NCBI GenBank assembly: GCA_049999805.1
Contig: JBNGIO010004825.1
Location: 1-26,051 of the forward strand
Direction of reading: 5' to 3'
DNA length: 26,051 nt
Origin: Folioceros fuciformis
Lineage: Eukaryota; Anthocerotophyta; Anthocerotopsida; Anthocerotales
The translations under genes and the position numbers were made by a program. Position 1 is the stretch's first letter. Every line of letters starts with the position of its first letter. A model generated the notes under the pieces. The model made no database searches. It was not told where the DNA came from and was given only the letters and a program-made list of their open reading frames with translations. Shown here one piece after another: positions 13,262 through 22,785 of this stretch.

Positions 13262-14869
13262 TCAGAGTGCTGCAGTAGGAAGGGTGACGTTTGCCACCTT
13301 GTTCCCTCGCTCGCCTTTGGCGTTCTCAGCGAACTTGAGGCTGGCTTCGTGCATCCCCTTCTCCCTCTCGGCCGCAGTGTATTCCGAGGAGTAGTAGGAC
13401 TCCTCGGAAGCGGAAGCCCTGGCGGGAAAGAACATGCTGCCCCACTGCGGGAAGTGGACAACGACGATGAGCACGCAGCTGGCGATGATCATGATCCCCA
13501 TATACTCGATCCCCTTCTCCGTGCTGTATGGGGCCTTGGTGAAGAAGATGAGCGTAGTGACGATGGAGCCAATGTTTCCTCCTGCCCCCGTCATCCCCGA
13601 AATGACTCCCAGAGACCTTCGGGATACGAAGGGGATAATCCCGAAAGTGGCCCCGCACGCGGCCTGGACGAAGAAGGAGAAGACGAGCATGACGAAAATG
13701 GATGCCGACAGAACCCCGAGCCTCCCGAGGGCGAGGCAGAAAATGCCGCCGGCGAGCTGGAGCAGGAAGAGGCACCAGAGGCGGCCCCGCATCCCGTATC
13801 GGGACGCAGACAGGTCGGAGAGCACGCCGCCCAGGGGCCGGGACACGATGTTGAATAGGCCGAATGTTGCCGCGATGAGGCCCGCCGTGTGCAGGTTTAG
13901 GTCGAACCTGTCGTAGTAGTACTGCGCGATGACATTGTCCACGGTGAGCTCCACCCCGAAGCAGTAGCCGTAGGTGAGGGCGAACACCCAGGAGCGGTAG
14001 TTGGTGACGGCGTTCCAGATCACCTTGCGAGACTTGTCGGCGGCTTTGGTGCCCCTCTTCTTGAGCGCGGCGTAATTGCCGTCGGGCAGGTCCTGGCCCA
14101 AGGTGAGGCAGACGAGGCCCATAAAAATGTGGAAGAAGCCGGGGACGAAAAAGGAGAGCCTCCAGGCCGTGTAATCCTCGGCCCCCGCTCCCCTCATGAT
14201 CTCATACACGAGCGGCATGATGAGCTGCGTAGCGCCTCCTCCGAGGTTGCCCCATCCTGCTGCGGTACCGTTGGCCAGCCCCACAATCCGGCTGGTGAAC
14301 ATGGAGCTCATCCAGAACTGGCAGCTAACGAAGGTGGCGAGCGAGAAACCGATGCAGAAGCGCACCATGATGAAGCCCGTGACGGAGTTGACGCTGGCCA
14401 TCCCGAACACGGCCGGGGCCGTAATCATGAGCAGGAAGGCGCTCCCGTAGCGAGGTCCAACCTTGTCGCACACGATCCCCATGAGGAGCCGGGAGAAGAC
14501 GGAGCCTGACACGGACGCGATGGCCGCGTTCCCGATATCGAACTTGTCCAGGTCCAGATTATCCCGGATGACAGGCATGAGCGGCGGGGCGGCGAAGGTG
14601 GAGGTGAAGCAGAGGAAGAAGGAGAACCAGGAAATATGAAAGGAGCGCATGTGCGGGGCTGCCAAGGACAGCAGCCGCAGCGTCTTGGCCTTGTGCTCCG
14701 AATCCACGGGAAGGGCGAAGTTGCTGCTCCCGTCGTGGTGGCCATCCTTCTCCTCCGCCCCCGCCACCATGATGGAGAACATCTGCTCCTTGCCCGTCAC
14801 CCCGTGCAGGGAAGTCCCGGGCGCGCCCTTGCTGTCGTGTCCGATGTTAGACGAGTTCATTTCCGCCAT
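13262..14869 (-). CDS. NRT2: NRT2-family high-affinity nitrate transporter
   Basis: Single-exon 535-aa MFS protein of the nitrate/nitrite porter family, close in length to Arabidopsis NRT2.1 (530 aa) and alignable end to end. It should import nitrate with protons at the plasma membrane; most plant NRT2s need the partner NAR2/NRT3, which is not in this window. About 12 membrane segments lie between residues 75 and 475. Family signatures include the [10 protein letters not shown] lead-in (53-62), MFS motif [11 protein letters not shown] (131-140), the first nitrate signature [10 protein letters not shown] (203-212), and the second GAGGNIGS (428-435) in the eleventh helix. The tail has HFPQWGSMF (472-480) and [13 protein letters not shown] (506-518). 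Ser510 there aligns with Arabidopsis Ser501, a known phosphorylation switch. The gene is markedly GC-rich, especially at third positions, unlike the helicase gene. The start gives the canonical N-terminus with the HGVTGKEQ motif. It is divergent from NiR, 1.6 kb away. Confidence 0.95.
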   Translation of the reverse strand: MAEMNSSNIGHDSKGAPGTSLHGVTGKEQMFSIMVAGAEEKDGHHDGSSNFALPVDSEHKAKTLRLLSLAAPHMRSFHISWFSFFLCFTSTFAAPPLMPVIRDNLDLDKFDIGNAAIASVSGSVFSRLLMGIVCDKVGPRYGSAFLLMITAPAVFGMASVNSVTGFIMVRFCIGFSLATFVSCQFWMSSMFTSRIVGLANGTAAGWGNLGGGATQLIMPLVYEIMRGAGAEDYTAWRLSFFVPGFFHIFMGLVCLTLGQDLPDGNYAALKKRGTKAADKSRKVIWNAVTNYRSWVFALTYGYCFGVELTVDNVIAQYYYDRFDLNLHTAGLIAATFGLFNIVSRPLGGVLSDLSASRYGMRGRLWCLFLLQLAGGIFCLALGRLGVLSASIFVMLVFSFFVQAACGATFGIIPFVSRRSLGVISGMTGAGGNIGSIVTTLIFFTKAPYSTEKGIEYMGIMIIASCVLIVVVHFPQWGSMFFPARASASEESYYSSEYTAAEREKGMHEASLKFAENAKGERGNKVANVTLPTAAL

Positions 14870-16504
14870 TCCGCCGTGCCGCCACCTCCTCCTATCCTAT
14901 TCCCTCCTCCTCTCCGCCTCCCTTGCCGCCCGCGCGATCCGCGGCCGCTGTCTTCTCCTGCGAGCTGCCTACCGCATTCCGCTCCCCCCGAATCGGGGCA
15001 AGCGGCAGCGGAAGCGAAAGGGGAAGGCTAGCCGTGCGGGCCCGAAACGCGCGCACTGTGATAAGTCGCGTCTCACGTCTCGCCCGCACTCTGATTGTGC
15101 GCTTGACACGATCTCCAGGGCCGACTCCAGTTCTTATAGTGGGCCTCCGCCGACCCGCCAGTATCGAGTCCCGCCTCGGCCCCCCCTGGCCGTGACGGGG
15201 TTCGAGGCGTCGCTTCCCGCTCGACCCAGGCTCGATGATTGCCGCCGCTTCCTACATTCCAATCGCTACCCGGTGTGCGCCGCGTCCCCGAACCAGGACC
15301 CGAACCCGGGCCTCCGCCGAACCTGCTGCCTCCCGATACCATTTTTTTCTGGAGTTGCTCGCCGTCTCCTTTTCCTCAACACCTGCTACACCTTTACCGC
15401 AACGAAACAGCGTCACCTAAATTCCGTCATGTGCTTGCATTGCATGCTCTTCCCTACACTGGCTGGCGCCAGCAGGGCCGGGCTGGGCTGCCCTTGGCTC
15501 GCCTTATCTGTCTTCCAAGCCCTACACGCACTCTCTCTCTTACTGCACGGTACCATGATTCTGCTGCCGTCGCTGGGTCCCCCACTTCCTCTCCTCTCTA
15601 CAGGAGCGCCCAACACTGCTCTACGTCCACACAAATGAGATTCACCTGTACATCCACTATCCGAATCCGTACATTATATTATTACTGCTGCACATACATA
15701 CCTTCCTTCACCTCCTTGGGATCTAGATCCCCCTCAACTTTTGTAATACTTGGTGTTATCTTGGTCGTCCCTTCTCCATGTTATCAAGCAAGCCTCCAAG
15801 TTGGTTTGGAAGGGTCCATGACTTGGGACTTGGCAAGCTGAAGTGTCACACAAGTACAATACAATGTCGTAATGCTGTGCCTTCAGAAGTCTTTCCTGCA
15901 CGATGGCTCTTTTACAGCCAATGGTGTATCCATCCATGGCTCTGAAGGGTGCTGTCTTTGTCTTGGGACTATTGGGGAGGAGTTTTCGAGTCATACAAAC
16001 AGTATATTCCAAAACCTGAGCTGGCCAAATGGTAGATGTCTCCTCCATCCACCGTCCTTGATGCCCGGACCACTGGACCAGCGAGCGGCCCATGGTATGG
16101 GGCTCAACGTCTGCTCTTCTCCCCAGCGCAGGGCATACTGTATGTATAACAATGGTGTACGTGTACGTGTAGGTGCGGCGCGAAGAGCGGAATTCCTATT
16201 CGCGGCTCTTGGCGGCGGGAAGGGGCAAGAGGTGGTGCTGGAGGCTGCAGCGAGAGCGGGAGAGAGTTGCATGTGTTCCACGGTCCGAGCCGCAGGTTTG
16301 CACTATGTCGGCCTGCCGCGACGGATGCCCCGCCCGGTCGCTCAGGAGGCAAGGGCAGGCGAGCGACGCCACCGAATTCTTCTCCTCCGACCTGCCTCCG
16401 GACCCTGACTCTCCACGGCATTGCTTTGCGCGACTGAGGCATCCCGCGAAACCCCTTCCGCCCCTCACAGACCTCCGGTTCCGTTCCCCTCCCTCCCTGT
16501 TGCC
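14870..16504. promoter_or_regulatory. Divergent intergenic promoter region, NRT2 (-) / NiR (+)
   Basis: This 1,635-bp region separates the start codons of two genes of one pathway and must hold both promoters and 5' UTRs. On the NRT2 side it is very GC-rich and begins with a pyrimidine tract (about 14886-14930), which is purine-rich in the NRT2 sense. On the NiR side a TATGTATAAC stretch near 16140-16150 could be a TATA element, weakly. AAGGGTC at 15810-15816 resembles half of a nitrate-responsive element, but the partner half-site is not at the expected spacing. Open frames across this region are GC-driven and have no family resemblance. Confidence 0.6.
15131..15140 (-). promoter_or_regulatory. 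Candidate TATA element for NRT2
   Basis: On the minus strand the sequence reads ACTATAAGAA, a good plant TATA variant, directly preceded by GGCCC, which resembles a TCP/site II element. It lies about 260 bases upstream of the NRT2 ATG, leaving room for a 5' UTR of about 230 nt. The call rests on position and match only. Confidence 0.3.
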
Positions 16505-18822
16505 ATGAAGGCTGCAGCCGCGTCTGGTGCCTCCTGCTCCGGAGTTGCAACCGGATCGGAGCTCTTGCAACACACGGGGACCAGGTGCACCACCGTGCTG
16601 CGGCCGCTGCCGCTCAGGAGGCAGCAGCACTCACAATGCGCGTCGTGGCGGCCTAGGCAGTCGAGATCTCCCATCCAGGCGCAGGCGCAGTCGCAGTCGC
16701 AGTCGCAGTCGCAGTCCCAGTCCCAGTCCCAGTCGCAGCAATCCGCTGTCACAGTGGCAGCCCCGGTTCCCGTGGACTCCAAGCTCGTCCCCAAGGTGGA
16801 GGAGCAGGACGGCTTCTGGGTGCTGAAGCCCGAATTCCGCAATTCCGGGCTCAATCCTGCGGAAAAGGTGGGTGTTTTGGGTTCTCGGCGCTGGGCCGAC
16901 TTGCAATGGGGGATTGTGGAAAGGAAGCATGGAAGGACGGAAGATTGGGAGCTCACGCTTGTTGTCCCGTGCCAGTGCAGATCAAGTTGACCAAAGACCC
17001 CATGAAGCTGTACGTGGAGAAGGAGATCGAGACGCTCGCGCACCGGGAGTTCCACGAACTGGACGCCACCAAGGACGGAAAGGATGACATCGACGTCCGA
17101 CTGAAGTGGTTGGGCCTGTTTCACCGCAGGAAGCATCACTGTGAGTGTCACTTATCTCTTTCATTCAAGCAATTCCTTTCAATTCCGGAGGTGACGCGGG
17201 CTGACTCGACTTGATGGGGGCCCTGCAGATGGCAGATTCATGATGCGCCTAAAGCTCCCCAACGGAGTCACAACCAGTGAACAGACCCGCTACTTGGCAT
17301 CCGTTATCGATAACTACGGGGTACACGGCTGTGCGGATATCACCACCAGGCAAAACTGGCAGATTCGAGGAGTTCTTCTCCAAGATGCTCCTTCCATCAT
17401 CAAGGGACTGGAGAACGTGGGGTTGACCAGCCTGCAGAGTGGGATGGACAATGTGCGGAATGTCGTGGGGAGTCCTCTCGCTGGAATTGATCCCTACGAG
17501 ATTGTGGACACCCGTCCCTACAACAACTTGCTCAATGACTACGCCATTGCTTGCGGGAAGGGCAACCTGGCCATCACCAACTTGTGAGTGCAAGCATCCA
17601 CTACTTGCTTCTACTTCAGCTCATTCTCTCGTTGGCTTTCTGCACTCCGGGTTCGGTTGTGAGTAACGGTTTCCGTTCTCCTGGTGCACAGGCCTCGGAA
17701 GTGGAATGTGTGTGTAGTGGGCACACATGACTTGTACGAGCATCCCCACATCAACGACCTTGCCTACATTCCTGCTGTCAAGGATGGCAGGTCCGGCTTC
17801 AACTTGCTGGTGGGAGGCTTCTTCAGCATCAAGAGGTGTGCGGAGGCCATCCCCTTGGACGCCTGGGTCCCGGAACAGGATGTCCTGCCCGTGTGCAAGG
17901 CCGTGCTGGAGACCTTCCGAGACCTTGGCTTTCGAGGAAACCGTCAGAAATGCAGGATGATGTGGCTCATCGACGAGCTCGTAAGTACCCATGCTTCAAT
18001 GTGTTGCCCTGACCCAGCAGGCCGAACCCACAGCAGTGCGTCTCCCTCCTGACCACCACGTTTAATTTGCATTGCCAATGGTCTGTTGCACAGGGCATTG
18101 AGCAATTCCGTTCAGAGGTAGAAAGGCGGATGCGACCAACCCCACTCCTGCAGAGAGCTGCCCTAACTGACCTCATCGACCCGACATGGCAGAGACGAGA
18201 GTACTTCGGAGTACACCCGCAGAAGCAAGAAGGGCTCCACTACGTGGGCCTGCACGTGCCTGTGGGACGCCTCCAAGCTGCGGACATGTTCGAACTGGCC
18301 GGGATAGCGGAGAACTACGGCACAGGGGAGCTGCGCCTCACCGTGGAACAGAACGTCATCATCCCCAATGTCCCCACACCAAAGGTGGACCCCTTGCTAG
18401 CTGAGCCTTTGCTACAGACACTGTCGCCCTCCCCGTCTCCTCTTTTGTCCACCCTGGTTGCTTGCACCGGAAGCCAGTTCTGCGGACAAGCCATCATCGA
18501 GACCAAGGCCAGAGCACTGCAGGTTTCCAGGCACCTGGAGGCCCGCATGGATCTCGCTAAGCCTGTCCGCATGCATTGGACAGGCTGCCCCAACAGTTGT
18601 GGCCAGGTGCAGCTGGCGGACATCGGATTCATGGGCTGCATGGCCAGAGACGAGAACAACAAACCCGTGGAAGGGGTCGATATCTTTCTGGGAGGCAGGA
18701 TTGGTGCCGACTCACATCTCGGAGACAAAGTCTTGACCGCGGTGCCCTGCAAAGACGTGGTTCCTGTGGTGGAGGACCTGCTTATCAAACACTTCGGGGC
18801 CAAGCGAAAGACCCCTGCATAA
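16505..18822 (+). CDS. NIR: Ferredoxin-nitrite reductase, plastid (five exons)
   Basis: Reduces nitrite to ammonium with six electrons from ferredoxin, using sirohaem and a 4Fe-4S cluster, in the plastid stroma. Exons 16505-16867, 16981-17140, 17229-17583, 17692-17980 and 18094-18822 join in frame across GT..AG introns to 631 aa. Residues 1 to about 57 form a Ser/Arg-rich transit peptide, followed by a Gln-Ser repeat (58-80) that makes the protein longer than the usual 580-600 aa. Two NiR/SiR half-domains follow. Cluster and sirohaem ligands are intact: Cys513 and Cys519 in CTGSQFC, Cys554 and Cys558 in TGCPNSC. The spacing 5-34-3 equals spinach NiR (441/447/482/486). GFMGCM and FLGGRIGADSHLGD follow, and the protein ends soon after the conserved FGA. 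Its neighbour, divergent NRT2, supplies the substrate upstream in the pathway. It appears fully functional. Confidence 0.96.
16676..16744 (+). repeat. In-frame hexanucleotide repeat encoding (Gln-Ala)2(Gln-Ser)8
   Basis: CAGGCG twice, then CAG-TCG/TCC eight times, then CAGCAATCC, in NiR exon 1. The repeat sits at or just after the expected transit peptide cleavage zone. Two codon variants (TCG blocks and a TCC block) suggest unit-by-unit expansion by slippage. The length is likely to vary between individuals. Confidence 0.9.
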
Positions 18823-19280
18823 TTCGGTATACGTAATCCAGGAATCATATACATAATACTCTGGAAAATGCTACAAAACCCTAAACCATGGTTTTTGGTC
18901 TTTGGGGCAAATATTGTCATGACTTGGAAAGGCTTTGGAATGTTACATCAGTGTCAACTTGTTATGCAGACAAAGCTCGTATTGATCGACATGCACGGGC
19001 GAACTAGAGCGTGTTGAGATAAGCTATTGCGCTTAGACCAAGTAGGGGCCCAATAAATGAAAAAAAAACCAACAATAATAAATAATTTATTGAAATAGTT
19101 ATTTTGGAAGTTAACTTTATGGATAGTTGACGTGGATTGAGAGTGCTCACTCATGTGGTTTGCCTACGGTCTGTAAGAAATAGGTGAGCATTCTTTTGAT
19201 AGTTCGCTTAGAAAGCTAAAAGGTCAATAGACGTTGGGCTCATCCCTTTGGCATTGACCAATCATGAAGCTTGTAGCGAA

Positions 19281-19348
19281 TTGAAGAATTGAATTAAAGT
19301 TTTTGTATTGCAAATTGAAGAATTGAATCCAAGTTTTTGTATTGCAAA
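19281..19348. repeat. Tandem repeat, 2 x 34 bp
   Basis: Units 19281-19314 and 19315-19348 start TTGAAGAATTGAAT and end TTTTTGTATTGCAAA, differing at two adjacent bases. Confidence 0.85.
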
Positions 19349-19387
19349 TTTGCATGAACATGTGTGAGTACGTCTAAGAAGGTTGCA

Positions 19388-19538
19388 AAGAAGTGATAGA
19401 AGATGAAGACAAAATGACATCATGAAATGTGTCACTATCAAAAGAATGCTCGATTGTTGTTCCAAGAAGTGATACAAGGTGAAGTCAGAACGACATCACG
19501 AACTTCTCAATATTAAAAGAATGCTCAATTGTTATTCC
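19388..19538. repeat. Tandem repeat, 2 x about 76 bp
   Basis: Units 19388-19463 and 19464-19538 start AAGAAGTGATA and end with AAAAGAATGCTC, ATTGTT and ATTCC/GTTCC. They differ at roughly a quarter of positions, so this is an older duplication than its neighbours. Confidence 0.75.
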
Positions 19539-20185
19539 TTGGTGACAAGCTTGCACCAGAATATACATCGTTTTAAAGTTATGAATGTTCTACTACAATA
19601 GTGTGTTAGACTTGAGAGCTAAAGGTGTGTTTGGAATAGTGCATTGTGTTTAAGCGGCATCTTGGGAACGATATGTGGTTCATTAAGTACGGGGGATGTA
19701 GTACTAGGTTATGATGTTGCTTGGAGTCAAGTACAACAGACATAGGTGCTAATTTGTTAGGGATAACTTATGGGGAGGTGCCAGAAGCTTTGACACTTGC
19801 TCCTCAAGGGCTAGTAGAGACAGTCGAAAAGATGAGGAAAGGAGCTTGTACTATTGTGTCGTCTAGATTAAAAGTTGTCACACAAAGGAGTTGAGATTAA
19901 GTCAACAAAGATGAGACGATGACGTGCAGGATATAGAGTGCAAGGGTAAAGCAAGAACAGGGAGTGATACAAAGTGGTTGATTAAGGAAGTCTACTTGAG
20001 GGTTATAAAAGCTATGAAAGATGTGAGGAGAGGTTTAAGGTGGAGAAATGGAATTTTAATTTTCTAGAAGAGAACAAGTGAAGAAGAGAGAGATGGGTAG
20101 GACTTGTGTATCGGGACAAGGAATTAAGGTGGTAGATTAGCAAAACAATAGAAAGGCACAAGCACAAGTTAAACCGGAAATTGAG

Positions 20186-20278
20186 TTTCTGAATAATAGC
20201 AAGCATGAATTTTTGGTTTCTAGATAATAGCAAGCATGAGTTTTTGGTTTCTAGATAATAGCAAGCATGAGTTTTTGG
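20186..20278. repeat. Tandem repeat, 3 x 31 bp
   Basis: Units 20186-20216, 20217-20247 and 20248-20278 share the core ATAATAGCAAGCATGA. Units 2 and 3 are identical; unit 1 differs by a few bases. The last unit runs into the start of the retropepsin-like frame, so the repeat probably arose from the 5' edge of that coding sequence. Confidence 0.9.
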
Positions 20279-20613
20279 TAGATGGTTTTACACCGAGGAA
20301 GGTGTTCATTGATTCGAGAGCGCAACCTACTTTAATTCATTTTAATACAACATATAATCTGGGGTTGAAAAGAGCGGATGTGTAAAAGACAAAAAGGAAA
20401 ATTAGAATGGTCAATGGGCGCTTGGAAAGCGTGACAGGGGGAGATAAAGGAAAAGTTGCAGTTATGTTTCAAACGTGGAACAGAGGAGGAGACAACCATT
20501 ATAATGAAATGCTTAATTGTTAAGTTTGAGGACTTTGATGTCATCTTGGGGATGAAGGCTCTGTTTATGTTAGGAGAAGGCATAGGTTTGTGGATAGAGG
20601 AATTTTACTATTA
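20269..20613 (+). pseudogene. Decayed Ty3/gypsy-like retropepsin (aspartic protease) fragment
   Basis: From 20269 the frame reads EFLVDG, then KVFIDSRAQPTLIH and YNLGLK. This is the retropepsin pattern in which the catalytic D-[ST]-G-A has become D-S-R-A. A stop (TAA, about 20383) interrupts it. After a frameshift, the frame from 20489 gives KFEDFDVILGMKAL, matching the typical plant gypsy [FY]DVILGMDWL block at the end of the protease domain. It ends at a TAG at 20611. No reverse transcriptase or integrase is recognisable after it. This is a broken remnant of a plant LTR retrotransposon pol gene. The assignment comes from motif recognition alone. Confidence 0.7.
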
Positions 20614-20672
20614 GCTTGGTTGACAGTATGGGGATGGAATGAACATGGCAACAATCCTTCCCAATTTGCAGC

Positions 20673-20878
20673 TGTCGCGCAGCAGCCGCATAGCTGCATG
20701 CCTACCTAGCCTGTTTACCAAGCTAGGTCACTAAGCTTCCGCCTGCCTGCGATCTCCTTGGCCTTCGGCCTAGGAGCAACAATCCTAGCCTTAATTTGTC
20801 CTTGACCTATGGCCAAGAGCAAGGCTACAAAAAGAGACTAGGTTTGCCTAAGAGAGGCAGACCCGGGACCCGTCAACA
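20673..20878. repeat. 206-bp TG...CA repeat, copy B (inverted relative to copy A)
   Basis: Reverse complement of 2-207 with three mismatches. It begins TG and ends CA. The flanks (GCAGC on the left, GGTGA on the right) show no target-site duplication. It lies 59 bases after the retropepsin remnant, so it may be that element's LTR, but their relationship is unproven. Near identity with copy A, set in otherwise decayed DNA, suggests a recent insertion or gene conversion. Confidence 0.75.
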
Positions 20879-21370
20879 GGTGAAATCAAGCTGGAAAATT
20901 CTCCCAACCTGGCAATGCAACGAACCACAAGAACCTCTAGGAGACAAAGACACAGCAGGGACGAAGTATGGCTGTCTATTGGAACAAGACAAACATCAAC
21001 AATCCGAGAATCCATGGCTGGGTGCCTACATATATAGGCAAAAACCCCCATGAGTTCTCGATGAAGTGTCCACCCGTATCGATGGTGGGCACTTTATAAT
21101 CCTACTTTCCTTGATTTATGATTTTTATGTATTTTCTAATATCTTCTAATATAAATCTGCTATCTATATATGCGGCATAGCACCGCGCCTTTCATGCACA
21201 ACCATGCATATAGGTTGCATGCGCCATGACACATCACCTGCCACATGTCCACATACATCACATGTCATCCTTCATCTCCATATGTATGCATACATGGCAC
21301 ACATGCATATATGGCATACATATCATGTGCAGGCCATCCATGGGCCATGTACATGACATCATCAAGCACT

Positions 21371-21468
21371 TCAGCATCAGGGCTTATGCCCGAGATGCTC
21401 CAGTCAGTATCTAGTCATTTCAGCATTCAGGGCTTATGCCCAGGATGCTCTAGTCAGTATCCAGTCAT
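21371..21468. repeat. Tandem repeat, 2 x about 49 bp
   Basis: Units 21371-21419 and 21420-21468 share CAGGGCTTATGCCC, GATGCTC and AGTCAGTATC, with few differences. Confidence 0.85.
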
Positions 21469-22086
21469 AGAGTCTTAGGTGCTCTGTTTCCCATACAGCA
21501 ACAGCATGACACAGCTGCGACTTGGGAGGAAAGGATGCATATATGGTGAACATAGCGACTTCTCTAGATGGGCAAGATGAGGAAGATGAAGAGGATATGT
21601 TGTGGGTTATGCTACACATGCGTAAATTGTATGCTAAAGAGTGTAGTAACGTCAAGAGCTGGAAGAGGGTGGATGTAAGTGGAGTATTAGTTGAAATTTT
21701 TAGAGAGCTTGAGAAACGGCATATTGAGTTTTAACTAGATGATACGATTTAGCCTTATACAAATTTAAAGGAGATAGTCTGTAAACTGGAACTTGTTTGT
21801 AATAAACTTGTGACTTTGAGTTCGTCTGTGTATGGGCTGTCTTGCTATGCCGCTAAACATTGTACTCATGCATGGTTCATTAGTTAATAATACTCACACC
21901 ACATATGTAGAAAAGTGGAATTGCAAAGTGAAAGCCCTAAAACGACGAATATAGCAAACGAAGACGAAAACACCAACCTTAAGAACCAAGGAAGATGAAA
22001 CACCAACCCATACCCACACACACGAAGAACAAAAGAACTCTTGACACAGCAAATACGAATTCGAAACGATAAGAGAAAAAAGATGG

Positions 22087-22134
22087 ATATATATATATAT
22101 ATATACATGTAGAGACAAAGAGAGAGAGAGAGAG
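22087..22134. repeat. Adjacent (AT)n and (AG)n microsatellites
   Basis: An uninterrupted AT run at 22087-22105 is followed, after a short spacer, by an AG run at 22119-22134. Confidence 0.9.
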
Positions 22135-22556
22135 CTGGAACTACAAAGCCTACAAGCCCCAAATGATCGAAAGAAGAAAACTAACCCCAATAAGCAAATG
22201 AATGTGAAAATACCAAGCTAAAGAACTAAAACAATGAACAAAAGAGGGTGAAATACCAAACCCATGGCCAAAAGAAGGCCGAGGACCAACGAGAACGATG
22301 AAACACTAATCCAACAAACACGAAGAGAAAAAACCCTAGATAATACGAATTTAGAACCTCAAAGGAAATAGATGGACATAGAAAAAACCAAGACCCAAGA
22401 AACAACAAATACAAAGAATGATAGTGACAAATGAAAGACACCAACCTTAATAATTATGAGAATGATGTCAACAAAGATGAAGATTGTAACCTTAAGATTT
22501 TTTTTCTTTACATTTGTGGGTTCAGTGTTTGGTCCTCCGAAGATTTGGGTTATAAT

Positions 22557-22565
22557 TATATAAAA
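22557..22565 (+). promoter_or_regulatory. Candidate TATA box of the PPR gene
   Basis: TATATAAAA lies about 220 bases upstream of the PPR start codon, a consensus plant TATA box at a plausible distance. The surroundings are AT-rich, so chance occurrence is possible. Confidence 0.35.
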
Positions 22566-22785
22566 TCTTGATAAAAAAACGTAGACGAAAGAGAAGAAAT
22601 AGAGAGGGATTAGTAAAGAAGGAAACGAGGGAATGGGATTGTGACTGGGAGGGGTTGGGATAAAACCCACCCCGTCAACGAAAGGACAAACCTGTCTGAC
22701 ATTTGTTGGCTCACAATTGGTGGAAGACAACGTTCCTCCCCACTTGGAATTCACGATGCCACGATAAGGCAAGGAAAATTGGAAG

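Larger units (their letters stand above)
18823..20185. other. AT-rich intergenic DNA downstream of NiR
   Basis: After the NiR stop, base composition changes abruptly to AT-rich with frequent stops in all frames. An AATAAA near 19053 may serve NiR polyadenylation. No gene is supported. Two short tandem repeats (19281-19348 and 19388-19538) lie here. The sequence looks like decayed mobile-element DNA continuous with the retropepsin remnant that follows. Confidence 0.5.
20879..22556. other. Repeat-rich intergenic DNA upstream of the PPR gene
   Basis: No gene is supported. The part around 21170-21360 is rich in CAT/ATG-type low-complexity sequence. A small open frame at 21522-21734 (70 codons, acidic then basic) has no recognisable domain. 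The part 21940-22500 is A-rich and contains loosely repeated GAAACACCAA and ACACGAAGA phrases, suggesting diverged repeat units. Microsatellites occur at 22087-22134. Confidence 0.45.

Noticed and set aside
13349-14509. Long open frames on the plus strand opposite NRT2
   Set aside because: They are antisense shadows of a GC-rich gene; their translations are Glu/Pro/Arg-biased with no family resemblance, while the minus strand gives a complete NRT2.
14649-15638. A 329-codon plus-strand open frame across the NRT2 5' end and the intergenic region
   Set aside because: It starts antisense within NRT2 and continues through GC-rich promoter DNA; low-complexity Arg/Pro/Ser composition and no recognisable domain.
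15810-15816. AAGGGTC as a nitrate-responsive element
   Set aside because: Only a half-site; the second half is not found about 10 bases away, so it is not called as a feature.
16465-17151. A 228-codon minus-strand frame opposite NiR exons 1 and 2
   Set aside because: Its Asp-Cys/Asp-Trp run is just the complement of the NiR Gln-Ser repeat, and it crosses a real intron.
1-20879. A single 20.9-kb DNA transposon bounded by inverted repeats
   Set aside because: The interior holds ordinary host genes and no transposase, and the repeats look like TG...CA LTR-type ends.
21522-21734. Small open frame of 70 codons
   Set aside because: No recognisable motif, set among decayed repeats; could be a remnant but nothing supports a gene.
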